Below, one piece after another: positions 1-10,677 of a stretch of DNA of 64,000 nucleotides. How positions within the stretch are numbered: position 1 is the stretch's first letter; each line of letters begins with the position of its first letter. The position numbers were made by a program, and so were the translations under genes. The DNA is from Panonychus citri (Eukaryota; Arthropoda; Arachnida; Trombidiformes; Tetranychidae): assembly GCF_014898815.1 (NCBI RefSeq), contig NW_026515543.1:4774001-4838000 (forward strand). Reading direction: 5' to 3'. The notes under the pieces are model-generated. The model was given only the letters and a program-made list of their open reading frames with translations. It had not been told where the DNA came from and searched no databases.

Positions 1-3000
1 GCTGATCTATCGATTGTTACAATTTATCAATTGAAAGGAAATTGACAATTAACCTCAACAAGATGATGAAGACTCTCATTAACCATCATCATCATCATCT
101 CTCGATTTTAATTGAACCTTCGTGATTAAAGTTAACCGAATTGTAAATTTTAATACTCAATCGTTATCCTTTTAACGATCAACGATCGAGGCCAATTATT
201 ATAAATCGAGTCGGTTTTGAATAATACGAAAAAATCAGAATTGAATTGATTAGTTGTCCATCTATTTTATATTCCCTTTCAATGAACATTAATTAACCAT
301 CACTAACTTTTCGTTACTCAAAAAGATTATCCTAATCACGAGAAAATCATGATAATTTAGCTGAATATGTGTTCGCCTTAATTGTTTATCGGCTATTAGG
401 GTTAACGATAACAACTGGACATTTGAAAATAGTTTCAATTTATCTGAAAAACCATCAATTTGTATTTATTACAATCATTTACCTTTTAAAGTAAATCGTT
501 TACAATTAATTTCCATTCGGATAATTATCTTGACCACCACAAATTGTTACTATCAAGTTGATTGCAATCAACTAATCGTAGTTTTGAAATCATTTCATTG
601 AGATGAACAGTTTACTTGATGAAACAAATTAATCACCACAAGATCACAATTTCCATTAAATTGTAACCATTGATAAATAATTGATTGTAGTAAAAGTGAC
701 TCTCAATTTACCGTTATTTTCATTTTCGCCTTCATCAACAAAGCTCATGTTGATTTCGAGAGCTAAATTGAATACAATGTATTAATATCTGAATTTGTTA
801 TAAGATTGAATCAATTGATTTATGGGATCGCCAATGATAAACAATTTAACTTTAATCAAACAATTAAGATAATTAATTATAAAGTTAAGGCGTAACTTGG
901 TAAGTTATTAAAATTAATTATCATTGAGAAAGTAGAAAATAAGTTAAACTTGATTTTCGTAGACGTGATTTACTGATCCAGTTTAAATTTATCACGTTCA
1001 CGTTGATTCGCTTTCTTTTTTTAATTTAATTGTTCATCAATTGTGTTAGTTAGCTAATTAATTTATACTGGTTACAATTAAACAGTTGAATTCATTTAAA
1101 TGATGGTAAAGATGATAAACTTTATGTCGTTCAAATGACACAAGATGATGATGATGAGAGTGAGATGAAGACCTGAATCTGGTTTAATTATAGTTACCAG
1201 ATGAAGACTAAGACGATGATCATTTTATAGACATGCCCTGAGGCTATTTAAAAGGGATGAAGATGAAGATAACCTGAAGATGTAAGTACGCCAAGGTAAC
1301 ACTCGCTTTCTCATTAGCCCTTTGGTAACATTTTCCCTCTTCTAATATCATCATGATAATCAGCATCTTCCAAGAACAATTTTGGTTTCATCATGATTCT
1401 GATGAGATAAACTGATTTTCAACTGTTTCCCTTTCATTGATATCAACAGTTAATCCACTTCTGAATAATAAGTAACAATTTAAATTTTTCGTTAATGATG
1501 ATAATTTAAATTTTAGATAATATCAACTCTCATCATAACAATTAAAACTTTTACCGTTAATGGACTTGAATAGACAAGAATAACCAACTTAATTGTAGAA
1601 ACATTTAAATTTAGTTGATGAGAATTAAGAAAACATATATTTTCAATTACAACAATTAACGATTGTTTCTGTTGATTTACTTTTCTCTTAATTAATTTAA
1701 ATTAACAATTAATGGTGAAGAAAAATATTCAATTTAATTACAATTAACTGAGGAATTGTATGAAAAAAATTTCCAAACCAATTAAATGATTAAGAGTGAG
1801 AATTAATTTCTCTCTCTCAAACAATAAACAATTAACTCTCAATTGGTTGGTTAAATTTAATTTGTAACAATTAACATTGTGAACAATCAGAAATCTAATT
1901 CTTAGGTTAATTATTAATATGTAAACTGATTATTATTATATTTAAATGTTAAATCATTTGCATGTTCAGAATTGGAACTTGATTCCAAATTAGTTAATCA
2001 AAAAAACAATTAGCTAATCAACACTGAGGAAAACCAATTGAGTACATTAATTTAGATATTGTTAACAATCAATAAATTGCAAAAGCCTAATTTTAGTCCA
2101 ATGAAACAATTAAATATTGATCATTGATGGTTTAATTTAATTACAATACCAACTGTGTTCATCGATAATCAATAAATTGTGATTAACTTTGATATTCATC
2201 TTATCATTATTAATAGAATCAGTTAATCAGGGTTAATCAGAATTAGTGAAAAACAAAATTAATAATAAACTGTTAACTTGATCACTTAACTTTTTTAATT
2301 TAAGTTCAAACAAGTTCAAAGTTAATCATTACATGTATTTTTAATCATCGTTATTAAATAATAATGATTTAGCAATGAAAGTAAGACTTTGATGATTAAA
2401 TTAATGATGATATTGAAAAAAAAAGTTGATTCTTAATTTAAATTATTACAATAAATCAATTCTCAAGGTTGGTTAGCCTATTAAAGTAACAATTAACCCA
2501 ACAATTCAAAGTTACATGTAATTTAAGTTTCCTCAGTAGGAGATTATGAAGAAAAAGTTTAATCAAAAATCTCAAACAATCAAAACTAATTTGGAATCAC
2601 AATTAATCTGAATCACACCTACAATTAACTGTTATCTTAATCTACTGATTGTTAATCTAATTTTTGTTACAACAATATCATTTGGAGATAATCAATTTAC
2701 ATCATCAACCCTAATTGTTGGTGAGATGATCAATTGATTAACTTGGACATGATACTTGAATTGATATACAGATATTGATTGTTATTGATTAACTAATCAC
2801 TGACACTAAATGTGTCAAAATATAATTATTATGTATATTGTTGCTATCAGAATGATTAGTTTTTAAATGTTAATCGTTAACAATTAACAATTTGAGGCTC
2901 CATTTATCATTTTGATTGAGAAATTGGTTAAATTATTTGGTTAATTATTAGTCAATCAATCAACTTACCATGAAAAACACTAAAACAGATCGTGAGTATC

Positions 3001-3538
3001 AGATATAAAGTGTTGATTGTCATGATTGTCAATCCAAAGGAACAATTTAAATTGTTGAAACGAAATTAATTTTTCTTATAACAAAAATGCAACAATTAAT
3101 AGATTCAAATGTCCATTGATGAAACTTTGTATTCCTTTGAGTTAATTGTTGATCAAATGTTAATTATGGTCAATAAGAAAAAATGAAGAAACAATTGTAA
3201 TAATTTACTAAATTAACTCCTAATTGTCCAAATTGGAGGTGACACTTGATCAATATAATTGTTGACAGATTATCATTGGTGAAATTGTGTTGACACTAAC
3301 ATAATAATACAAGAGAAGATAAAATTAATCAAGATGATTGTGATGACAATTTAACCAATGACGATTAAACTTACAAATCAACAGTTACATATGATATTAA
3401 ACGAAAGTTAATTGTTCACATTTGATTATATTGCTGTTAATGGAAAGATACACAATCGGTGTTTATTTAAACTCGAAATGAAGTTGATTTAATTTCTTGC
3501 AACCGAAATGAAAAGTAAACATAATTATCTCACTCATC

Positions 3539-3541
<3 letters not shown>

Positions 3542-3577
<36 letters not shown>
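3542..3577. repeat. (TC)n microsatellite
   Basis: Uninterrupted TC dinucleotide run of about 36 bp. A second, longer run begins about 90 bp to the right. The small open frame read across it on the minus strand is a repeat artefact (Arg-Glu repeats). Confidence 0.95.
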
Positions 3578-3580
<3 letters not shown>

Positions 3581-3660
3581 TTTTCGTCTTCGAACTTGTT
3601 TGGAACTTTTCGATTCGATAAGCCATTTCTGTTTCTCCTCTTTCGCAAATCTTATCTTCA

Positions 3661-3664
<4 letters not shown>

Positions 3665-3709
<45 letters not shown>
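3665..3709. repeat. (TC)n microsatellite
   Basis: Uninterrupted TC run of about 45 bp, next to the run at 3542-3577. Confidence 0.95.
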
Positions 3710-3712
<3 letters not shown>

Positions 3713-3978
3713 AACTTTCTCTCTCCCTCCAGTCCTTAAGATGATGATCCACCTTGATGTTCCAGAATGAGTAAGACGATAGCTAAATAGGAGGTGGCAA
3801 AAAGATAAACAGTTTGAAACAAGATCATCATCGTCTCTAAATCAAGTTTTCCATCATCATTGTTACAATTTAATATTAAACATCTTTTAATCTCTTAATA
3901 TTGTAATCAGCATTTGAATAATCAAAGCAAATTTTCAATTATTTTGATGGTCAATGTATTCAATTCAAAAGTATCTAG

Positions 3979-5366
3979 TAACTGTTACCGGCCAACTGGC
4001 CACATTATCGGAAACTGTTTTCACAACCACTTCATAAGTTTTACCTGGTTCCAGGTTTTCATTAAAAGTAACCATTCTTGGTGCATCTTTAGGCACTGAT
4101 TTGGGTATTGAGTCATTGAGAGTGACACTGATACCGATCAAATTCAGATAATGATTTAGGTGGAGACCATTTAACATCAAATGAATTTGTAAACCAAATT
4201 AGGGTCAAAGGTAACATTTGTTGGTGGTAAAGGCACAGTCCAGTATTTCTTCGGTTGGTGTACTTATTTGTGAATGACTAACGGTTTGAACGGAAATGTT
4301 GTGCTCACCAGGCACTAATCCATAAAAAGCTGCTTCTGGACCTGGAGGCTCAGATTCTTTATCAACATTAAGAACTGACTGAATAGCATCTCGAGGTTCA
4401 TCTGGTATTGATCAAAATACCCGCAGGGTAAGGAGGTTGCCAAAGAACCAGTAAAGTTGTTTCATTTCTAAACCAAACGATGAAACGTCCGGTGTATTGG
4501 GTTTGGTGGTAAATTGGCTGACAGGAAAAGGTTACTAGAACTATTACCTTACTGATTGTAATTGAATCTCATAAGTTCCTCCTGGAGTTAAATCACGTAA
4601 AGTTAAGGGTAGATCATCTGTTATAGCTACTTGAAGATTACGAATACCCGTTTCATCTTGTTCTGAAAGAGGTACAATTGTAAGTCCATAGCCAGTGATT
4701 GATCCGGAAGTTGGTGGACTCCAATCAAGATGAACAATTTTACCCGAAACTACTTCTATTTGTAAATCTCTTGGTGGATTAGGTGGTGGCGCTGAAAGAG
4801 ATAAAATAACACGGAAAACAAAAAAATAGCAAAATGAATACAAAATCAAAGTCAGAGGGAAACTTAAAACTAATAGAAATAAATATTCAAATAACGAACC
4901 AGTTAAACTTTGAGCCCATATATAAACAGCATGATGGTTAACAAGAATAAAAGAAAACAATATAATCCAAAATGGTTCACAATAATGAAGAAAATTCCTT
5001 GTGATCATTTTAGGTCAATATTAAAAAAGCGTAGAAAAGGAAATTGGGAAAAGGGAATAAGATGAATAAAAAGATGGTGGAAAATAACCTAAAATCTGTA
5101 GGTTGTTGTTCACTGATGAGAAGTATCATTCACACCAAGAAGATTAACCAAAAAAGGTTACAATTATTATTTTGATTACAAGTAATTCTTTCAAATAATG
5201 TTGATATTTTTGTTCTTGTTGTTCTTGTCACTACCATTGTAGAGCTCATGGTGAACATAGATTTTAACTTTTGATATTTGTATAAATTAGTTGATAAATT
5301 GAAACTTTGCCGTTAACACCTTCCAAAAGGGTAAATTGATTAAAACCGATGAAATAATTACACCAA
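3979..5366 (-). pseudogene. Inverted, decayed copy of the 5' end of the Ptp10D-like gene
   Basis: Read on the minus strand, this segment reproduces 7961-9375: the leader, the first coding segment, the putative 108-bp intron and the first FN3 repeats of the receptor tyrosine phosphatase. From 5366 down to about 4551 the copy looks identical to the other arm, including non-coding sequence and a 153-codon match. From about 4550 to 3979 it has many small deletions, for example about nine bases lost near 4410, a one-base loss in a T run near 4418, and losses near 4246, 4300 and 4337. These break the reading frame. The copy includes the intron, so it is a DNA-level duplication and not a retrocopy. 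It ends abruptly inside the third FN3 repeat at 3979. It cannot encode a receptor: there is no transmembrane or phosphatase domain. It may be a real pseudogene or an assembly fold-back. Confidence 0.9.
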
Positions 5367-5504
5367 AGGCAGAAAAAAACTAACGCCATCTATTGTAAGT
5401 TAACTGCGATTTAACCCACAATTTTATGCGTTTATCGAGAGTTTACTCTATTAACCTAATGAGAGGAGTCATTTCCATATTTGATCAACGCTTAAAATCA
5501 AAAG

Positions 5505-6263
5505 GTGAAAAATCTCCATGTGGCTCGAATACAGTTCACTGGAAAAGCAATGATCGACGATGTAATTCTGTCTTCAAGTGCTCACGAATCTCACTTTTTC
5601 TCTGCTGTTCGTTGGTTAGTTGATAATCAAGATGATTCAGGGGGATGGCCAATTAGTACAACTCGAAAACTCTCTAACGGGGCCTTAACATTGAATCCTG
5701 GCTGGTACTCGGCAATGGCTCAAGGACAAGCGATCTCCCTATTAACCCGAATGTATCATCATGTCGGCGATCAAGTCTATTTGAAAAGCTTGCGATTGGA
5801 TTATTTAATGTTACCTCTGATAAAGGAGGATTTCGAACTTATTTTCTCGATAAATATCCTTGGTATGCTTTAAATCGTTTTCGTTGCCTCTTTCTTGCTT
5901 CATTTTCAATTCTCTATTTATTAACAAGTATCTTTTTTCCTTTTTGTTACTTTTTTCAGGTATGAAGAATATCCAACAATTCCAAGTAGTTTCGTTCTAA
6001 ATGGTTTCATCTATTCATTGTTTGGTTTATACGATTTAAAGATGAGCTGTACCGGAACATGTCCATTAGCGGAGAAATATTTTAACGAAGGAATCCAATC
6101 ACTGAAACATTTATTGTCCCTTTTCGATACTGGATCGGGGACACTTTACGATTTACGACATTTCACCCTAAAAACTGAACCCAAAATCGCTCGATGGGAC
6201 TACCATACAACTCACATTAATCAACTTTTATATCTAAATACTCTTTTAAATAATCACAATTAA
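5505..6263 (+). pseudogene. Glce: D-glucuronyl C5-epimerase, 3' fragment with frameshift
   Basis: Encodes the C-terminal part of heparan sulfate glucuronyl C5-epimerase, the Golgi enzyme that converts D-glucuronate to L-iduronate in heparan sulfate. Family blocks visible are GGWPISTTRKL, NPGWYSAMAQGQAIS, WYEEYPTIPSSFVLNGF, DTGSGTLYDLRHF and ARWDYHTTHINQL, ending in a stop at 6261-6263. Two exons, 5505-5862 and 5960-6263, are joined by a 97-bp GT-AG intron that restores the WYEEYP block. Two defects are seen. The reading frame shifts by one base at about 5788/5789: upstream reads ...VYLKS, while the family-like FNVTSDKGGFRTYFLDKYPW lies in another frame. The N-terminal half of the protein (the family is about 600 residues) is absent, because sequence left of 5367 is the inverted phosphatase copy. 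An AG just before 5505 could be an acceptor for a lost upstream exon. Either a pseudogene fragment or an assembly-damaged gene. Confidence 0.85.
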
Positions 6264-6292
6264 TTTATTTTCTCTCACCAGTATCCAAATTA

Positions 6293-6471
6293 CAGTTTTT
6301 TCTCCCATATTTTGATCTTCTTGACTGCTGCCATCTAAAGATTAAAAAATTAGAATTTAAGAAAAGAAAGACAATTTTAAGTCATCGAACAAAATTTTGT
6401 TCATCTGACTGTAATTTTTTAATCTTTAGATGGCAGCAGTCAAAAAGATCAAAATATGGGAGAAAAAACTG
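6293..6471. mobile_element. MITE with 60-bp terminal inverted repeats and TA target duplication
   Basis: A 179-bp non-coding element whose ends, 6293-6352 and 6412-6471, are inverted repeats of about 60 bp with one mismatch that I can see. It is flanked by TA at 6291-6292 and 6472-6473. TA duplication and long inverted repeats point to a non-autonomous element mobilised by a Tc1/mariner-superfamily transposase. Its ends (CAGTTTTTTCTCCC) differ from those of the autonomous element at 14274-15578, so that element is not its obvious parent. It lies 29 bp after the epimerase stop codon. Confidence 0.85.
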
Positions 6472-6473
6472 TA

Positions 6474-7002
6474 TTTTCTAATTTATCTCTGTAAATTATT
6501 ATTATAAATATTCCAGTTTTCTACAATTGCCCTTACAACATGATACTCAATCCATATTTAAATATAGTGCATAAATATGAGCTTACTAATCTAATTCAGG
6601 GTTTACGATCATTTCGAGCCCAATTTTGTTTGCCCATTGAAACTTGCAATTGACAATATCTTTGATATCTATCTTCAAATTTTCTCGAAACTAATAAGAC
6701 ATTTGATAAAACGATCTATCAAAGTTCTGTTGACTTTCACTCGAAAGAAAAGGACCAAAGTCATTTTGATGATAAAATCAGTTAATCGATTCACAATTAG
6801 ATTGAATAATATGAAAGAGAAAATAAGTGATTAACTTGGGAAAAGCTGAAAAAAATTATTAGAATTCTGACTGGAAATTTCGTTTTACAATCGAGTTAAT
6901 TTAATTGTTTACTTTTAGATGAGAAAAATATTGACAAAACAAGTCGTCGATTCTCAGGTTAATTGTTCAACTGAAATTATCAAGGAAAAAACTGAAGATA
7001 CA
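6474..7002. other. No gene recognised
   Basis: AT-rich sequence between the MITE and the inverted intron copy. A Lys/Ile-rich open frame of 65 codons at 6637-6834 has no recognisable motif and is treated as chance. Confidence 0.5.
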
Positions 7003-7302
7003 TAAACTCGGAAGTGAATCACTGTGAGATCATATTAACTGATTGTTAACTAATCAAATGTAACAATTGAAAGTTTACATTCACAATAACGATCAACATA
7101 TAAAAAATTAAGGTGTGAGATTCACGTTTACCGGAATTTTTAACAATTAAACAAATTGTTGGAGAAAAAAAAACACAATCAAACAACATCAACAATTTGT
7201 TATCTTATAAAATAAGATAATCAGTGTTAATTAACTAATCACAATTAATGATGTAATTGAAGGTTAATAAACAAAAACAATTAACTAAAACAAAAGCCAA
7301 AT
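7003..7302 (-). repeat. Inverted copy of Ptp10D intron segment 17934-18227
   Basis: Read on the minus strand this matches the ~295 bp of the phosphatase large intron that ends about 45 bp upstream of the exon at 18273. Shared landmarks include an A/T-rich palindromic TATCTTATAAAATAAGATA segment and a poly-T tract. The copy ends sharply near 7302 (17934). A handful of indels are seen at the other end. Together with the arm at 3979-5366 it shows at least two inverted duplications of phosphatase sequence near the gene's 5' end. Confidence 0.85.
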
Positions 7303-7960
7303 AACAAAAAATCAGATTTGTCCAAATTTAATTAGCAATTAAAATAGGAAAACAAGTAAAACAACTAATTACAATCAGTTAATTGCTATAACAATTATCT
7401 AATCAAACAGTAGAACGAGTTAGAATACCATGCAGACTCAATTAATTGATCATTAAAAGAGTTCAAATTAATTTACATTCAGTGAAACTTTGACAGTCCA
7501 AAAAAAGATCAATGAATTTGAATCAACCGACACCCGAAAATAGTTCATATTATCGACAACAGATCTCGCTACCTGTCGAATTTTCAATCGAATTTCACGT
7601 TGGGCATGCGCGACAGATGTTCTTTCTTTCTTTTGCTTTTGTCTCTTCAAACTTTTTCTCAACCAAATCAGGTTGATCGTTAGAATCACAATTAGCAACT
7701 TTAATTGTTGCAACAAGTTGGTCTTTTAACTTTTATTTTAATGTTTTTGTTAAATAATCTAAACAAATTCCTTTTTTACTTGTTAAATTAAAGTGAATCT
7801 ATTTGAATTGATGATCGTTTAAACTCCATTAACTTCCTAAGTGAATGACCGAAGTGCTGAGATTATGGTGACCATTGGAAAAAGTATCCATTTGTTGTGT
7901 CTACTTTTCTTTTCTGTAAATGTTTCAACGTGTAGAATAAGCAACAGTTTTATTAATTGA
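7303..7960. other. No gene recognised; weak open segment on minus strand
   Basis: Mostly AT-rich non-coding sequence. A minus-strand open frame at 7468-7716 has a hydrophobic stretch (LLIVILTINLIWL) followed by a basic segment, and a CAG|GTAGCG donor-like site at about 7573. It lacks an ATG and I recognise no family. It could be a gene relic or chance. Confidence 0.35.
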
Positions 7961-9375
7961 TTGGTGTAATTATTTCATCGGTTTTAATCAATTTACCCTT
8001 TTGGAAGGTGTTAACGGCAAAGTTTCAATTTATCAACTAATTTATACAAATATCAAAAGTTAAAATCTATGTTCACCATGAGCTCTACAATGGTAGTGAC
8101 AAGAACAACAAGAACAAAAATATCAACATTATTTGAAAGAATTACTTGTAATCAAAATAATAATTGTAACCTTTTTTGGTTAATCTTCTTGGTGTGAATG
8201 ATACTTCTCATCAGTGAACAACAACCTACAGATTTTAGGTTATTTTCCACCATCTTTTTATTCATCTTATTCCCTTTTCCCAATTTCCTTTTCTACGCTT
8301 TTTTAATATTGACCTAAAATGATCACAAGGAATTTTCTTCATTATTGTGAACCATTTTGGATTATATTGTTTTCTTTTATTCTTGTTAACCATCATGCTG
8401 TTTATATATGGGCTCAAAGTTTAACTGGTTCGTTATTTGAATATTTATTTCTATTAGTTTTAAGTTTCCCTCTGACTTTGATTTTGTATTCATTTTGCTA
8501 TTTTTTTGTTTTCCGTGTTATTTTATCTCTTTCAGCGCCACCACCTAATCCACCAAGAGATTTACAAATAGAAGTAGTTTCGGGTAAAATTGTTCATCTT
8601 GATTGGAGTCCACCAACTTCCGGATCAATCACTGGCTATGGACTTACAATTGTACCTCTTTCAGAACAAGATGAAACGGGTATTCGTAATCTTCAAGTAG
8701 CTATAACAGATGATCTACCCTTAACTTTACGTGATTTAACTCCAGGAGGAACTTATGAGATTCAATTACAATCAGTAAATGGTAATAGTTCTAGTAACCT
8801 TTTCCTGTCAGCCAATTTTACCACCAAACCCAATACACCGGGACGTTTCATCGTTTGGTTTAGAAATGAAACAACTTTACTGGTTCTTTGGCAACCTCCT
8901 TACCCTGCGGGTATTTTTGATCAATACCGGGTGAGTATTGAACCTCGAGATGCTATTCAGTCAGTTCTTAATGTTGATAAAGAATCTGAGCCTCCGGGTC
9001 CAGCCCAAGCAGCTTTTTATGGATTAGTGCCTGGTAGAGCTTACAACATTTCCGTTCAAACCGTTAGTCATTCACAAATAAGTACACCAACCGAAGCCAA
9101 ATACTGGACTGTGCCTTTACCACCAACAAATGTTACCTTTGACCCTAACACGGTTGCTTCAAATTCATTTGATGTTAAATGGTCTCCACCTAAATCATTA
9201 TCTGAATTTGATCGGTATCAAGTGTCACTCTCAATGAAAAGCTCAATACCCAAATCAGTGCCTAAAGATGCACCAAGAATGGTTACTTTTAATGAAAACC
9301 TGGAACCAGGTAAAACTTATGAAGTGGTTGTGAAAACAGTTTCCGATAATGTGGCCAGTTGGCCGGTAACAGTTA
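7961..9375 (+). repeat. Right arm of the inverted duplication (functional-looking copy)
   Basis: Counterpart of 3979-5366. It covers the non-coding leader and the first part of the phosphatase gene. Arms are 1415 bp (right) and 1388 bp (left), separated by 2594 bp. The right arm keeps an open reading frame, so it is taken as the original. Confidence 0.9.
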
Positions 9376-10479
9376 ACGTTACTACAGCTCCATTGCCAGT
9401 GGCTCATCTGAAAGCTCATCCCGGTGAAGCGGGTGAGATTAAACTTTCCTGGGCTGTGAATAATGAATCAATTCAAGATTCATTTATGATTAAATATCAT
9501 GAATTGGAAGCATTTAATTCAGATGGATCGGTTCAGGTTGTTCATGATACCAAAGTGATTCTTGAAAACTTACTTGATGGTCGTAATTATTCAATTACAG
9601 TGGTTGCTGTTAGCAAAGGAACAAAAAGTGAGGAAAGGATTATCTTCCAACCCACCAAGCCCGCTCCACCGGTTATCGGAATATTAGAACCAGTCACCAA
9701 TCATAAGCTCAACGTTTCCTGGAAATCAGATGTAACCAGTCGACAAGATTCTTATAAAGTTGTTTGGATAAGAAATGATACTCGAGATAAAGAGGAAGCA
9801 ATTACCAAAAACAATTGGCTTCTATTGGAAGGATTGACTTCCGGTGGATCTTATACCATAAATGTTTCAGCCATTTCTTATGGTTTGGTCAGTGAACCTC
9901 ACACTTATTTCACCACAATACCTCCTAGACCTCCAGGTGGACCACAAATTGCCAAAGCATCTAATTCAACGGTCATTTTAACATGGACTCAACCAAATTC
10001 ATCTCTAGTTGACCATTATATTGTTCGTTACCGTCCAGTTGGGTCAACTTTTTGGCGTGAAATGGGTGTTATCAATATAACAACCACAGAAATTCGTGAC
10101 CTGGTTGCCGGTGAACGTTATGTTTTCCGGGTTAACACAGTTTCCAACAAAGTAGAAAGTCCTGATGTCCGAGAAATTGAGCAAACCATGTATCCTAATT
10201 CAGTTGAATCAGTAACCTATTCAATAGGCTCTGAAAATATTACTTTCAAATTAGTCACACCATTAGGACGTGTTGATTACTATATAATAGTTTATAATAC
10301 GGTTCGTGAACCAACTCAACAAAATTCAAAGCAAGTGGCAGCGGGAAATAATACCCGAGTGGGAACTCTAATGACCATTGTAATCGATGAACTTACTCCG
10401 GGAGACATGTACTCATTTCGCTTCTATGCCGTTAGCCATAATCTTCGCAGTGAAGGAATCGGTGTTCAAACCAGAACAA
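8319..10479 (+). CDS. Ptp10D: Receptor-type tyrosine phosphatase Ptp10D-like, extracellular 5' coding block
   Basis: First coding block of a type III receptor tyrosine phosphatase (Ptp10D / PTPRB-PTPRJ group), a membrane receptor that dephosphorylates phosphotyrosine; fly Ptp10D acts in axon guidance and tube morphogenesis. It starts at ATG 8319 with a hydrophobic signal peptide ending near WAQSLT. I infer an intron at 8428-8535 (GT...TTTCAG, 108 bp, T-rich). It is a multiple of three without stops, so an unspliced reading adds a spurious hydrophobic stretch; splicing gives ...AQSLTAPPPNPPRDL. About seven fibronectin type III repeats follow, each with a Pro-rich start, a W in strand B and an LxPGxxY-type turn (e.g. 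TPGGTYEI, VPGRAYNI, TSGGSYTI, VAGERYVF). The block ends at donor ACAA|GTAAGT, 10479/10480. Phase fits: the leftover A plus TG from 18273 makes ATG (Met). Start choice is supported by the signal peptide. Confidence 0.93.
8428..8535 (+). other. Putative 108-bp in-frame intron
   Basis: Donor G|GTTCG at 8427/8428 is weak, but the acceptor is strong (polypyrimidine tract ...TCTCTTTCAG|CG). The segment is T-rich like an intron, translates to a Phe/Leu-rich stretch unlike an FN3 protein, and removal keeps the frame and yields Ala at the junction. Confidence 0.6.
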
Positions 10480-10520
10480 GTAAGTAGTTAAATTAATTCT
10501 CCAACCAATCAACAAGAACC

Positions 10521-10677
10521 GAAATAATATTTTTCAATTATATAAATCACTCTTCCCCTTAATCATAATTACCCATCATCAACCTCATCATAATTAACTG
10601 AAATAATATTTTTCAATTATATAAATCACTCTTCCCCTTAATCATAATTACCCATCATCAACCTCATCATAATTATG
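10521..10677. repeat. Tandem duplication, 79-bp unit, two copies
   Basis: Unit 10521-10599 is repeated at 10600-10677 with essentially no differences visible. It sits 42 bp inside the large phosphatase intron. No coding content. Confidence 0.9.

Larger units (their letters stand above)
1..3978. other. Gene-free AT-rich stretch
   Basis: No convincing coding region was seen on either strand. The stretch is AT-rich and unusually dense in short variants of AACAATTAAC and its complement, plus short runs of GAT/ATC. Two long (TC)n microsatellites sit at the right end. A TATTTAAAAG box near 1236 followed by a GTAAGT-like donor near 1279 could be a promoter and first exon, but nothing downstream supports it. 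Confidence 0.6.

Noticed and set aside
3463..3648. Minus-strand open frame with Arg-Glu repeats
   Set aside because: Produced by the (TC)n run at 3542-3577; no other protein features.
4544..5008. 154-codon minus-strand open frame as its own gene
   Set aside because: It is the inverted copy of the phosphatase N terminus (8319 onward) and loses frame immediately after.
8319..10487. Single uninterrupted exon ending at the TAG at 10485-10487
   Set aside because: The frame crosses a clear GTAAGT donor at 10480, and the protein continues in phase at 18273; the stop is intronic.
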